In this document: in pieces, positions 1 through 7,612 of the stretch
Layout of the letters: each line of letters begins with the position of its first letter
How positions within the stretch are numbered: the first letter of the stretch is position 1
Assembly: GCA_964507445.1 (NCBI GenBank)
Contig: CAZDQF010000028.1
Location: forward strand, 1 to 36,914
DNA length: 36,914 nt
Direction of reading: 5' to 3'
From: GCA-2683135 sp964507445
GTDB taxonomy: Bacteria > Planctomycetota > GCA-002687715
Notes under the pieces: generated by a model
Told to the model about the DNA's origin: nothing
What the model saw: only the letters and a program-made list of their open reading frames with translations
Database searches by the model: none
Translations under genes and position numbers: made by a program

Positions 1-159
1 TGGTTTCGTCCAGATCCTAAGGTAGAACCTGGACTCGGTTCAGGGGGTCAGGTCAACCCCACGACGGTCGACCGCATCCTCGCCCACCGCAACAGCGGCG
101 GCGGCCACGACCCCTTCGAGCCCCGCGGTCCGCCGCACGATCTCGCGGACACCGGCTAA
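1..159 (+). pseudogene. C-terminal fragment of an unidentified protein, possibly an IS91-type transposase tail
   Basis: Frame 1 is open from the first base of the window to a TAA at 157-159 (52 codons), so this is the end of a gene that starts outside the window, or a remnant. The readable part contains VDRILAHR followed by DPFEPRGPP. I associate this pattern (an RILxH helix, then a short Pro/Arg tail) with the C-terminal tails of IS91-like transposases, but the match is from memory and weak. No catalytic residues lie in the visible part. It could equally be an unrelated hypothetical protein or chance. Confidence 0.3.
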
Positions 160-540
160 TCCCGACCTGCAGCACGATCAGCGACCCGCCTAGATCTCGT
201 GCCGGCAAACGGTGCGTGTCGAGGACGCGACGCGGAGGGCTCAGGAGTGGCGGCTCGCGCTCCACTTTCCCCGCGGACGCGACGGCGGCGCGGCCCGTGC
301 ACAGACTGCAAGGCGTCGCCGCCACCGCATCCCCCTCGCGGGCCCCGCCCGGCAATCCTGCAGCCACAGACGGCGGGTAGGCGGTTACAATCCTCTACGC
401 ATAGCCGCGTGAACCGCCGTTCTCTTTGGGCGGTCTGGGTTTCTGCAGCGGGCACCCGAGGGAGGGTTGGAGAGGGCGCTGCGCCACCGTATCATCCAAC
501 CGCTCTCACGGGCGAATCCGCCAGCAGAAACCCAGTTCGT
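160..540. other. Intergenic region upstream of the surface-polysaccharide genes
   Basis: I see no convincing gene in these 381 bases; several open frames run through them but have no recognisable sequence or ribosome-binding site. Two promoter-like elements are present. One is a TACAAT hexamer at 386-391 with a poor -35 box. The other, better pair at 467-495 is listed separately. The open frame of the downstream gene extends back to 199, but that extension is Arg/Pro-rich and does not look like protein. Confidence 0.5.
467..495 (+). promoter_or_regulatory. Putative sigma-70-type promoter for the surface-carbohydrate gene
   Basis: TTGGAG at 467-472 and TATCAT at 490-495 are separated by 17 bases, matching the -35/-10 consensus at 4/6 and 5/6 positions. 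Transcription would start near 502, giving a leader of about 39 bases to the ATG at 541. Confidence 0.5.
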
Positions 541-1911
541 ATGACTGACGCCACAAGGACGATGATCGTACCCATGGAAATCCAGGTACGGGAATTCGAT
601 CCCAAGCTCCTTCTGAGCTGTGCGGCCGCCGAGCACGGCATGACGGTCTGGTTTGGGTCCCAGTCCGAACTCCACGCCCGGGTCGAGAAGCTCCCCCGTG
701 GCGTCTACGTGGCGAAGGATGTCCGCGGTGGCAAGCTCCGGATCCTCAAGATCCTGAAGGCACTCGGCCACCGCGTGGTCGCGTGGGACGAAGAGGGTCT
801 CGTCCGCTACCCGCCCGGCCACTACTACCGGACCCGGATCTCCGAACCCACACTTGCGATGGCGGACATGTTCTTCGCCTGGGGTGAGGAAGACGCCGCC
901 GTCGTGGAGGCCTTCCCTGGCTACCAGGGCACGCCCGTCGTCCGAACCGGGAACCCGCGCGTCGACCTGCTGCGGCCCGAGTTCTGGTCCCTCTATGGGA
1001 GTGCTGCCCAGAAGCTCAAGGAACGCTTCGGCCGCTACATTCTCATCAACACCAACTTCGGCTTCAGCAACCACTTTCTGGGCAAGCCAACTGCCGAGAT
1101 CCGCCCTCAAGAAGCGACGCCGAACGCCACCGAACAGGAGTGGCTGAAGGACCTGGCCGAGTATCGCGATCGCATGTTCGCGCACTTCGAGCGCGCCGTA
1201 CCCGCAATCGGACGGGCCTTCCCCGAGACCACGGTCATCCTGCGGCCGCACCCCTCGGAGCATCACGAGGCGTGGCGCAAGGCCGCGGCAGACTACCCGA
1301 ATGTCCACGTCGTTCACGAAGGGGGCGTGGTGCCGTGGATCTTCGGTGCGGACGTGATCGTCCACAACGGCTGCACGACGGCCATCGAATCGTTCCTGGT
1401 CGGTCGTCCCGCGGTGACCTACCAACCGATGCAATCGGAGCGTTTCGACCGCCACCTCCCCGACGCCCTCAGCCACCCGGCCCGCGACCTGAACGAACTC
1501 GAGGCCCAGATTCGCCGCTTCCTGGGCGAAACTCGTTCGCCGGCCCAGACGCCGGAGCAGATCGCCGTCCTCGACCGCCACCTCGCGGTGCGCAACGGCA
1601 CGCTGGCCTGCGATCAGATCGTGTCGCAGATCCAGGACGGCTTAACCAACGGTGCGACCGACTCGACCAGCCGGCGAGAGCGCTTCTGGGGTTGGCGAGA
1701 GGCCAAGGTGCGCCGCTTTCAGAAGCGGATGAGGGCTATCCTTCCGGGAGGCAAATGCAGGGCTTACGATGGTCACCGATTCCCGGGAGTGACCGAGGAC
1801 GAGGTCAACGAACGCATCGCGGACTTCTCGCGCCTTCTTGATCGCTTCCATCGCGTGCGCGCACGCCAGTACGGAGATGGCGTGTTTCAGATCACCTCTT
1901 CTCCACGGTGA
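541..1911 (+). CDS. Surface carbohydrate biosynthesis protein (glycerophosphotransferase-like)
   Basis: This 456-residue protein looks like the surface-carbohydrate biosynthesis family related to CDP-glycerol glycerophosphotransferases and KpsS-type capsule proteins, which have a GT-B-like fold. The C-terminal half shows ILRPHP (R235-P238) and VHNGCTTAIES (around H275-S284), the usual nucleotide/phosphate-binding signatures of this group. The N-terminal half is a Rossmann-like domain without further motifs. No signal peptide or membrane segment is seen, so it should act in the cytoplasm or at the inner face of the membrane. ATG 541 was chosen because the upstream frame looks non-coding; ATG 574 is possible, and no strong ribosome-binding site decides it. 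It overlaps the next gene by GTGA, so the two are probably co-translated. The substrate cannot be told from sequence. Confidence 0.75.
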   Translation: MTDATRTMIVPMEIQVREFDPKLLLSCAAAEHGMTVWFGSQSELHARVEKLPRGVYVAKDVRGGKLRILKILKALGHRVVAWDEEGLVRYPPGHYYRTRISEPTLAMADMFFAWGEEDAAVVEAFPGYQGTPVVRTGNPRVDLLRPEFWSLYGSAAQKLKERFGRYILINTNFGFSNHFLGKPTAEIRPQEATPNATEQEWLKDLAEYRDRMFAHFERAVPAIGRAFPETTVILRPHPSEHHEAWRKAAADYPNVHVVHEGGVVPWIFGADVIVHNGCTTAIESFLVGRPAVTYQPMQSERFDRHLPDALSHPARDLNELEAQIRRFLGETRSPAQTPEQIAVLDRHLAVRNGTLACDQIVSQIQDGLTNGATDSTSRRERFWGWREAKVRRFQKRMRAILPGGKCRAYDGHRFPGVTEDEVNERIADFSRLLDRFHRVRARQYGDGVFQITSSPR

Positions 1912-3983
1912 GACCCATGGCCCCGAAACCCATCTACCTGATCGACCTCGCGCACGACACCAAGCTCGGCTTGGGCAGCGACACGATGCCCTTGCAGCTC
2001 GGTCTGATCGGGGCCCACTGCCTCGATGCGTTTCCTGACGACGTCGAAGTCGAGATCTTCAAATACATCGAGGACTTCGAGGCGGCCGTGAGGCGGCAGC
2101 CACCGTTCTTGATCGGGATATCGAACTACATCTGGAACATCGACATCGGCTACCGGGCGATCCAGATCCTGAAGCGTCATCACCCCGACACGATCGTCGT
2201 CGGTGGCGGCCCCAACTATCCGGACGAGCTTGACGACCAGATTCAGTTTCTCCGCGACTACCCTGAGATCGATTTCTACATCTACAAGGACGGCGAGAAG
2301 CCGTTCACCGAACTCGTGGGCTTCCTGCTGGAGAACCCGGACGTCGAATCTGCCAAGGCCGCCCAGCTCTCGAGCTGCCACGCGTTGGTGAACGGCGAAC
2401 CGCTCTTCGGCGAGACGGCCAAGCGGGTGCGCGACCTCACCACGTTGCCATCGCCGTACACGATGGGGCTGATGGACAAGTTCTTCGAGCGCAATCTCGT
2501 TCCGACCATTCAGACGAATCGGGGTTGTCCGTTCGCCTGCACGTTCTGCACTGAGGGCGGACGCTACTACAACAAGGTGTTCAAGTCGGCCCTCGAGCGA
2601 AAGACCTCGGACGTTCACTACATCGTCGAACACATCAGGCACACCCGCACGCTCCGCATCACCGACTCGAACTTCGGCATGTTCGAGGAGGACCAGGACT
2701 TCTGCCGTTTCCTCGGCGAACTCCAGGACCGGACCGGTTACCCCGAGTACATCATGTGCTCCACCGGGAAGAACCGGAAAGAGCGGGTCCTCAAGTGCAA
2801 CGAGCTGCTAAAGGGCGCCATGCGGCTCACGGCCTCCGTTCAGTCACTCGACCAGGACGTTCTCAAAGCGGTGAAGCGTCAGAACATCGCCATCGACGGT
2901 CTGATGTACGTTTCGGACGAGACCAGCGAAACCGACACCCACGCCTACTCCGAGATCATCCTCGGTCTCCCCCACGACTCGGTCTCAGCTCACGAGGCGA
3001 GCATCGACGGACTGATGGAGATCGGCATCGGCAACATCACGCAGCACCAGCTCGCCCTCATCCACGGCACGGAACTCAACAGCCGAGACACCCGGACGGA
3101 CAACGAGTACCGCAGTGGCTTCCGCCCGATTCAACGTTGCGTGGGAAGCTACTCGTTCCTGGGCGAGGACTTCGCGAGTGCCGAGATCGAGGAGATCGCG
3201 ATCGCCAGTAACACGCTCTCCTTCGACGACTACATGGACATGCGCCGCCTCTACTTGACGGTGGGAATGTTCTACAACGACCGAGTCCTCGGCGAGATCC
3301 ACGCTTTGTTGCGCCTCCTCGGACTGTCGACGTTCGAGTGGATCAAGCTCATCCACGAGGACCTCCCGAACCTCCCGGCCTCACTCCAAGAGCTCTACGC
3401 CGAATTCAGTGCCGACACCGCGGGTGAGCTCTGGGATTCTCGGGACGAGCTGATGCGCGAGGTTACCGCTGACGTGGACCGGTACGAATCCGGCGAACTG
3501 GGCGGCAACATCATCTACAAGTACCGATCACGCTCGATCGTCGAGGACTTCGAAGATCTGCACAAGACGGCGTTTACCTACCTCCGCCGCCACCTCGCCA
3601 GCGCCAAGGTCCAGTGCGAGGCCATCGTCGACGAGCTCGAGCGCCTGTCCCGGCTGCAGAAACTCAACCTCTTCGACACCAGCTTCGAAGCCGTCGAAGA
3701 GTTCTCCCATGACGTGCTCCGCCTCGTGCACGATCCCGCGTTCGCGCGCAGCGGTGGCAAACTCGAGGACCTCGCCTATCCGGTGACCCTCGCCGTCAGC
3801 CACACCGCCGGTCAGCGGGCCACGATTGAGCGCGAGCTCCAGTTCTACGGCTCGGACATTCCGGGGCTGACCATGCTGATCTCGCGCTACCCCGTCAAAC
3901 GGTTCTGGCGGCGGGCGCGCTTCGAGGGGCCTCCGCCGGCCGATTGGCATGATGACGCCCGGCGCCTCGAAGTCGTATCTTGA
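1908..3983 (+). CDS. B12-binding-domain radical SAM protein
   Basis: The 691-residue protein has an N-terminal cobalamin-binding-like Rossmann domain (about 10-145, with VVGGGPNYPDE near 97-107). A radical SAM core begins at about 195 with the cluster motif C207-x3-C211-x2-C214. After roughly 440 comes a largely helical C-terminal region of about 250 residues that I do not recognise. The DxHxxG cobalamin-ligand motif is not evident, so cobalamin binding may be base-off or lost. Members of this superfamily methylate or rearrange unactivated carbons and are common in polysaccharide and natural-product loci; the substrate here is unknown. The GTG at 1908 overlaps the upstream stop (GTGA); ATG 1917 is an equally good start. 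The context suggests modification of a surface glycan or its lipid carrier. Confidence 0.8.
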   Translation: MRPMAPKPIYLIDLAHDTKLGLGSDTMPLQLGLIGAHCLDAFPDDVEVEIFKYIEDFEAAVRRQPPFLIGISNYIWNIDIGYRAIQILKRHHPDTIVVGGGPNYPDELDDQIQFLRDYPEIDFYIYKDGEKPFTELVGFLLENPDVESAKAAQLSSCHALVNGEPLFGETAKRVRDLTTLPSPYTMGLMDKFFERNLVPTIQTNRGCPFACTFCTEGGRYYNKVFKSALERKTSDVHYIVEHIRHTRTLRITDSNFGMFEEDQDFCRFLGELQDRTGYPEYIMCSTGKNRKERVLKCNELLKGAMRLTASVQSLDQDVLKAVKRQNIAIDGLMYVSDETSETDTHAYSEIILGLPHDSVSAHEASIDGLMEIGIGNITQHQLALIHGTELNSRDTRTDNEYRSGFRPIQRCVGSYSFLGEDFASAEIEEIAIASNTLSFDDYMDMRRLYLTVGMFYNDRVLGEIHALLRLLGLSTFEWIKLIHEDLPNLPASLQELYAEFSADTAGELWDSRDELMREVTADVDRYESGELGGNIIYKYRSRSIVEDFEDLHKTAFTYLRRHLASAKVQCEAIVDELERLSRLQKLNLFDTSFEAVEEFSHDVLRLVHDPAFARSGGKLEDLAYPVTLAVSHTAGQRATIERELQFYGSDIPGLTMLISRYPVKRFWRRARFEGPPPADWHDDARRLEVVS

Positions 3984-4411
3984 TCCGGGGAGAGCGCAGT
4001 TCCTTCGAACGGCGCTCAGCAGGTCAGACCCGCTTCGACATCGAGGAGAACGGTGGCCAGCAACCCGGCAATCCAGGCCTCCGTGGGGTCAGGTCGTTCA
4101 CCTCCAAGGGCCTTCGGGCTCCCCCAGGCCTCCGCGAGTGAGCGCCTACCGGATGACGAATCTGGTCACCCGCGAGACAAACGCGGGCGCTTCTTCCGCG
4201 GTGTATGCGAAGCACACGCCGGCAGTACGCCCGGAACTCCTCCTTGTCCTGCCGGCCCTGGCGGTTCTGCTCCGAGCCGCACGGTGACTCCGGGTCGATA
4301 CGCGGCTCTTCCGTAGCACGGCAGGAATACGGTGCCAAGGTCGTTCTCTTGACGCGACGGACGCATGTCGTTGCGGACGTCGCTCGACGCACAGAAGGCC
4401 GAACCGGCACC
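3984..4411. other. Convergent intergenic gap with no gene recognised
   Basis: This gap of 428 bases lies between two convergent genes. Short open frames occur on both strands, but none has a recognisable motif, a ribosome-binding site or plausible composition. I see no clear intrinsic terminator with a T-run. The length and lower coherence suggest decayed sequence, perhaps from a past insertion, but nothing identifiable remains. Confidence 0.45.
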
Positions 4412-5125
4412 TCAGTCGCTTGACCTGAATACGGTCGTGTTCACCGTGCGGGCGAAGAGTTCGTAGCCGGAATCGAACATCGTCTGCACGGCCTCGGTCG
4501 GCTCCGGCGACGTCAGCTTCCAGTCGAGGGTCTCGAGCAGGACGTACCACGGACGAAATCGCGTCCAGTCATTCGAACGCAGCACCTCGACGTCGAACCC
4601 CTCCACGTCCACGTTGAGGAAGTGGATCGCGGACCCCTCCGGCACGTGCTCGGAGAGGATGTCGGCCAACGGGCGCACCGGGACAACGTGGGTCGCGGTC
4701 GGTTGTTTGCCGGCGACGGCGAGCGCGTCCTTGCGCTCGCCCGAGAACGTGTTGAGCGCCTGGTCGCCGAACTCCCAGTAGGTCATCTCCCCCGGATTCG
4801 GACCGACCCCGACCTCGAGGTTGATGTCGCGGGGACGCATGGCGCGGAACCGCCGCATCGAACCAGGCATGGCGTCGATGTTGATACCACGCCATCCCCA
4901 CCGATAGAAGAGGCACGTGTTGCTCGCGGCCTTCGGGTGGTACGCACCGACATCGACGTAGAAGCCGTCCCGCAGGTGCTTGCCGAACGCCCGTCGCAGG
5001 ATCAGGTCCTCGCCCTCGAGCGAGTACGCGTCTCGACGGAAGCTGTTGAGCGGATAGAACCGCGAGTACTTGATCCGCCGCCAGACACGCTTCGACCACG
5101 TCTTCTTGCGAGGGCCGTCAGCCAT
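4412..5125 (-). CDS. FkbM-family methyltransferase
   Basis: This is a 237-residue SAM-dependent methyltransferase of the FkbM type. Motif I is FYVDVGAYHP (about 56-64), followed by NIDAMPG, the acidic residue that would bind the SAM ribose. Later come FLNVDVEGFDVEVLRS and a C-terminal VLLETLDW, both typical of the family. FkbM enzymes O-methylate sugars or other small hydroxylated groups, and many lie in surface-polysaccharide loci. ATG 5125 was chosen because MADGPRKK begins there and its codon overlaps the end of the upstream glycosyltransferase gene by 8 bases, which implies translational coupling; the frame stays open further upstream without family similarity. It is the last gene of a three-gene minus-strand operon. 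It probably methylates the glycan made by its neighbour; the acceptor is unknown. Confidence 0.85.
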   Translation of the reverse strand: MADGPRKKTWSKRVWRRIKYSRFYPLNSFRRDAYSLEGEDLILRRAFGKHLRDGFYVDVGAYHPKAASNTCLFYRWGWRGINIDAMPGSMRRFRAMRPRDINLEVGVGPNPGEMTYWEFGDQALNTFSGERKDALAVAGKQPTATHVVPVRPLADILSEHVPEGSAIHFLNVDVEGFDVEVLRSNDWTRFRPWYVLLETLDWKLTSPEPTEAVQTMFDSGYELFARTVNTTVFRSSD

Positions 5126-6080
5126 TCCAGGCCTCCAGGTGTCGCTCGAGTTCCGGAACGAATCGCAGGATGGCCTCATCGCGGACGGCGCAATGGAACA
5201 AGTGTTCGTGCTGCTTCCGCTTTTCCTCGCGCCTCTGCTCGTCCCGCTTGCTCGACCAGAAGTAGCGACGTTTCAGCTTCGCCTCGAACTCCTCGAGTGA
5301 TCGCGTCGCGTAGTGGTTGATGCGCAGGTGCGTCGACGTGTGGTCGTGCTTCGTCGAGTGATACAGTGCCTTGCCGTTCTCGTCGACGGCCGAGTGCCGC
5401 TGACCTCGCAGCTCGAACCGTTGCGCGCCCACGACGGCTACCACGCGCTCGGGACGGACGATCGACTTGTACTGGCGATTCTCCCAGTGGGTGTCTTCGA
5501 GGCACTGCCGGTAGTTCGACGTGACGAGCCCTTCCGGACGCGTCTCGTTGCCCCCCGGCCCGAAGCACCTCAGAAAGACGGCCACCGCCGACTCGTCACC
5601 GAATTTGGCCATCGCGTCGGTGAGCGTCCCACCACCGGGCGGAAACAGATACTCGTCGAGATCGAGGAACGCGACCCACTCGGCTCGCCCCTCGAGGTGC
5701 TTGCAGGCGTGCGCGTAGGACATGTGCTGGGCGTTCGTCGCCTTCAGGAAGTGAGGCCACGGAATGAACTCGACAATCCCCGCCTCGATCCAGCGCCGAA
5801 GGTGGTCTACCGGACTATCGACGCTCCCGTTGTCGTACAGGACGAATCGCTCCACGCCGAGCATGTGATGGAACGCCACCCACTCGTTCAGGTAGGGGCC
5901 TTCATCCCGGATGATCGCCGCGACCGCGAGCCCCACTTCCCGCGTGTGGTCCGGGACCGAGACGTCGTCCGGCGTCGGAGGTAGGTTGATGGGAAGGTGC
6001 CTCGGACTCGGCATCGTCCGCGATAAGCCGATCACGTGGCCGTACTTCTTCCGCAGCTTTCTCAATAGAATTCCGAACAC
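5118..6080 (-). CDS. GT92/GT2-like glycosyltransferase (DUF23 type)
   Basis: The 320-residue protein has a GT-A fold. VAAIIRDEGPYLNEWVAFH (about 53-71) and FVLYDNGS (79-86) form the nucleotide-sugar-binding start, and FLDLDEYLFP contains the metal-binding DxD (D140, D142). This combination is typical of glycosyltransferase family 92 and related Glyco_tranf_2_4 proteins, which often transfer galactose or similar sugars. No membrane segment is visible, so it probably works at the cytoplasmic face. The start is a GTG at 6080, 18 bases after the upstream stop; the N-terminus (RKLRKKYG) is basic. It sits between a dioxygenase-like gene and an FkbM methyltransferase, consistent with building a decorated surface sugar. 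The donor and acceptor cannot be predicted. Confidence 0.82.
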   Translation of the reverse strand: MFGILLRKLRKKYGHVIGLSRTMPSPRHLPINLPPTPDDVSVPDHTREVGLAVAAIIRDEGPYLNEWVAFHHMLGVERFVLYDNGSVDSPVDHLRRWIEAGIVEFIPWPHFLKATNAQHMSYAHACKHLEGRAEWVAFLDLDEYLFPPGGGTLTDAMAKFGDESAVAVFLRCFGPGGNETRPEGLVTSNYRQCLEDTHWENRQYKSIVRPERVVAVVGAQRFELRGQRHSAVDENGKALYHSTKHDHTSTHLRINHYATRSLEEFEAKLKRRYFWSSKRDEQRREEKRKQHEHLFHCAVRDEAILRFVPELERHLEAWNG

Positions 6081-6098
6081 GGGCTCATAGGTGGTCGG

Positions 6099-7028
6099 TC
6101 AGGCCTGACGCTTGAGCCCCAGCACTTGCAACTGGACGTCGCTCAGTTCGTCGATCAGCGGATTTGCAAGGTCCCAATCGGGCACGTCAGCTTTGGCCGC
6201 GTTCGCTCTCGTGTACTGGAGCATCAGCGCGAGCCTCGGCTTCTCGTTCCCGCGGCTACCATAGTGAAGGCAACTGGACGAGTCAATGCAAAGCCCAGCG
6301 CCTGGCTCCCCGGTCGCCGCGAGCAACTGGTCGAGCAGCCCGAGATCCGCGAGGCGGTGGTCATCGACGCGACCGACCGTGTATCCGAGATCGGCGATCG
6401 CCTTGCGCGACATGTCCCGCGTGAGGAACCTCAGGGGCCCGCTCGACTCGTCGACTTCCCACACGTTGAAGAAGAACTTGAGCTGTTCGTCGTCTTCGCT
6501 GTCGCGGTGGAAACGCTGACTCGATTCGCACGTCGCGTTCGGCGGCGTCCACCACAGGCTCACCGCCGACAGCACCGGCAGTTCCCCCAGGTAGGCGGTC
6601 GCCGTCGACAGGATATCGTTCGACAGCGCCAGTCTCATCACGGCGGGACACGACTCCAACTCTTTCCGACCCGCCATGCTGACGAGGAATTCCTTCTTCG
6701 GGGCGAGCGCGCCGACGTCGCGCTCCCAGTCGTCAAACAGCCGCTGGCAACAGGCGACAGCATCCGCCTGGTGAGGCAACGCCCCCGCCGAATACTTGCG
6801 ATACGCAAGCGCGCGGTCGATCGTGGTTCCTCCGATCCACGGGACCAAGACGGCATCCCCCCGGTCTCTGTGCTCCGCCGGGTTCGACCACCGCCGCAAC
6901 CTGCGCACGAACGCGTCTCGAGCGTTGCGTCCCAGGAACGGCAGAGTGCGATCGACGACCTTGTGCAGACGGATTCCGCGCCTGATCATCCGGATCCGCC
7001 GGTAGTTCACTGCTCCGCTCGTCGCCAT
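6099..7028 (-). CDS. Phytanoyl-CoA-dioxygenase-like Fe(II)/2-oxoglutarate oxygenase
   Basis: The 309-residue protein has the metal-binding facial triad of the PhyH family: H174 and D176 in FHRDSED, and the distal H255 in CLHYGSRGN. A basic residue about ten positions later (R265) could bind 2-oxoglutarate. The family uses Fe(II), oxygen and 2-oxoglutarate to hydroxylate diverse small molecules. Its place at the head of an operon with GT92 and FkbM genes suggests hydroxylation of a sugar, lipid or amino-acid substituent of a surface glycan; that is inference. ATG 7028 follows a promoter so closely that the message may be leaderless. The spacing of 18 bases to the next gene fits one transcript. 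Confidence 0.8.
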   Translation of the reverse strand: MATSGAVNYRRIRMIRRGIRLHKVVDRTLPFLGRNARDAFVRRLRRWSNPAEHRDRGDAVLVPWIGGTTIDRALAYRKYSAGALPHQADAVACCQRLFDDWERDVGALAPKKEFLVSMAGRKELESCPAVMRLALSNDILSTATAYLGELPVLSAVSLWWTPPNATCESSQRFHRDSEDDEQLKFFFNVWEVDESSGPLRFLTRDMSRKAIADLGYTVGRVDDHRLADLGLLDQLLAATGEPGAGLCIDSSSCLHYGSRGNEKPRLALMLQYTRANAAKADVPDWDLANPLIDELSDVQLQVLGLKRQA

Positions 7029-7035
7029 GGCCCCG

Positions 7036-7063
7036 ATTATCGCACGAGTCGTGGCGCGTTCAA
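7036..7063 (-). promoter_or_regulatory. Promoter of the phyH-like/GT92/FkbM operon
   Basis: On the minus strand, TTGAAC (7063-7058) and GATAAT (7041-7036) are separated by 16 bases. Only 7 bases lie between the -10 box and the ATG at 7028, so transcription would begin at or next to the start codon and no ribosome-binding site could be present in the message. Confidence 0.6.
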
Positions 7064-7306
7064 TAATCCGAACGGCATCCTAAGACGTCGGCCGAGTGAT
7101 CTCCATCACGCCCCCCCGTGGGGTCCACTTATTCGAATCGCTCCACCATCGGGGCCGCCTACAGCGTTGGAGTCGACGCGAAGGGCGAAGGAAGGCACGA
7201 GTCTGGCGCAGCGAGGCGATTGAGACGTCTGATCCCGCGGTCGCGACGGACCTCGCCCGTCGATCCGTCGTCGCCGATGCCGCGTTGTCATTTCCGTCGG
7301 TTTCGC

Positions 7307-7489
7307 TCAGGCCGCGCGGCGGCAGTACCGCAGAGTGCCGCCGAGTCGTTCGCGACAATCGACTGCCCCCGTCGTCGTGCCGACCTCGTCGCCGGGCTCG
7401 ATGATCTTGTTCGCCAGCCCCCGGTGGTTTCGTTCTCGGTGATAGTGGGCGAGGAACTCGCGCTGAGCGCGGCTCATCACCGCCGACAC
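7307..7489 (-). pseudogene. Transposase remnant (C-terminal end of an integrase-core transposase)
   Basis: The translation contains REFLAHYHRERNHRGL, then IIEPGDEVG, and ends in CRERLGGTLRYCRRAA. This closely follows the C-terminal end of DDE integrase-core transposases common in Planctomycetes and Acidobacteria. In these, HYHxERNHQGL follows the last catalytic Glu and the protein ends in RLGGLLxYYxRxAA. Only about 55 residues survive; the DDE catalytic core and the helix-turn-helix are missing, and the upstream frame loses all similarity before 7490. The GTG at 7489 is just the first start-like codon and is not a real start. It marks a past insertion at the edge of the polysaccharide block. 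The 7064-7306 stretch shows nothing else recognisable. Confidence 0.75.
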
Positions 7490-7505
7490 CCTCCCCCCGC
7501 CAACG

Positions 7506-7543
7506 CAAGACGCCCGGAATTCGTGTGAATCCCGGGCGTCTTG
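7506..7543 (-). terminator. Hairpin terminator downstream of the large lipoprotein gene
   Basis: The 12-base arm CAAGACGCCCGG (7506-7517) pairs perfectly with 7532-7543. After one mismatch, ATTC (7519-7522) pairs with GAAT (7527-7530) around a GTGT loop. It lies 70 bases after the minus-strand stop at 7613. There is no strong T-run, so efficiency is uncertain; it could instead be an end structure of the decayed insertion sequence. Confidence 0.5.
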
Positions 7544-7612
7544 TAGGCACTGCGCTGAGTGCCTGAAGCGCTCGAGCCTTACGGCTGAAGCGGTCGCGTT
7601 ACGACGGTCGGC

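Noticed and set aside
199..540. N-terminal extension of the surface-carbohydrate gene from 199
   Set aside because: The added 114 residues are Arg/Pro-rich, lack family similarity and run across a likely promoter at 467-495.
44..4095. The 11-mer GGGGTCAGGTC at 44-54 and again at 4085-4095, possible REP-like repeat
   Set aside because: Two copies of an 11-mer in 37 kb are expected by chance, there is no hairpin partner or RAYT transposase nearby, and flanking bases differ.
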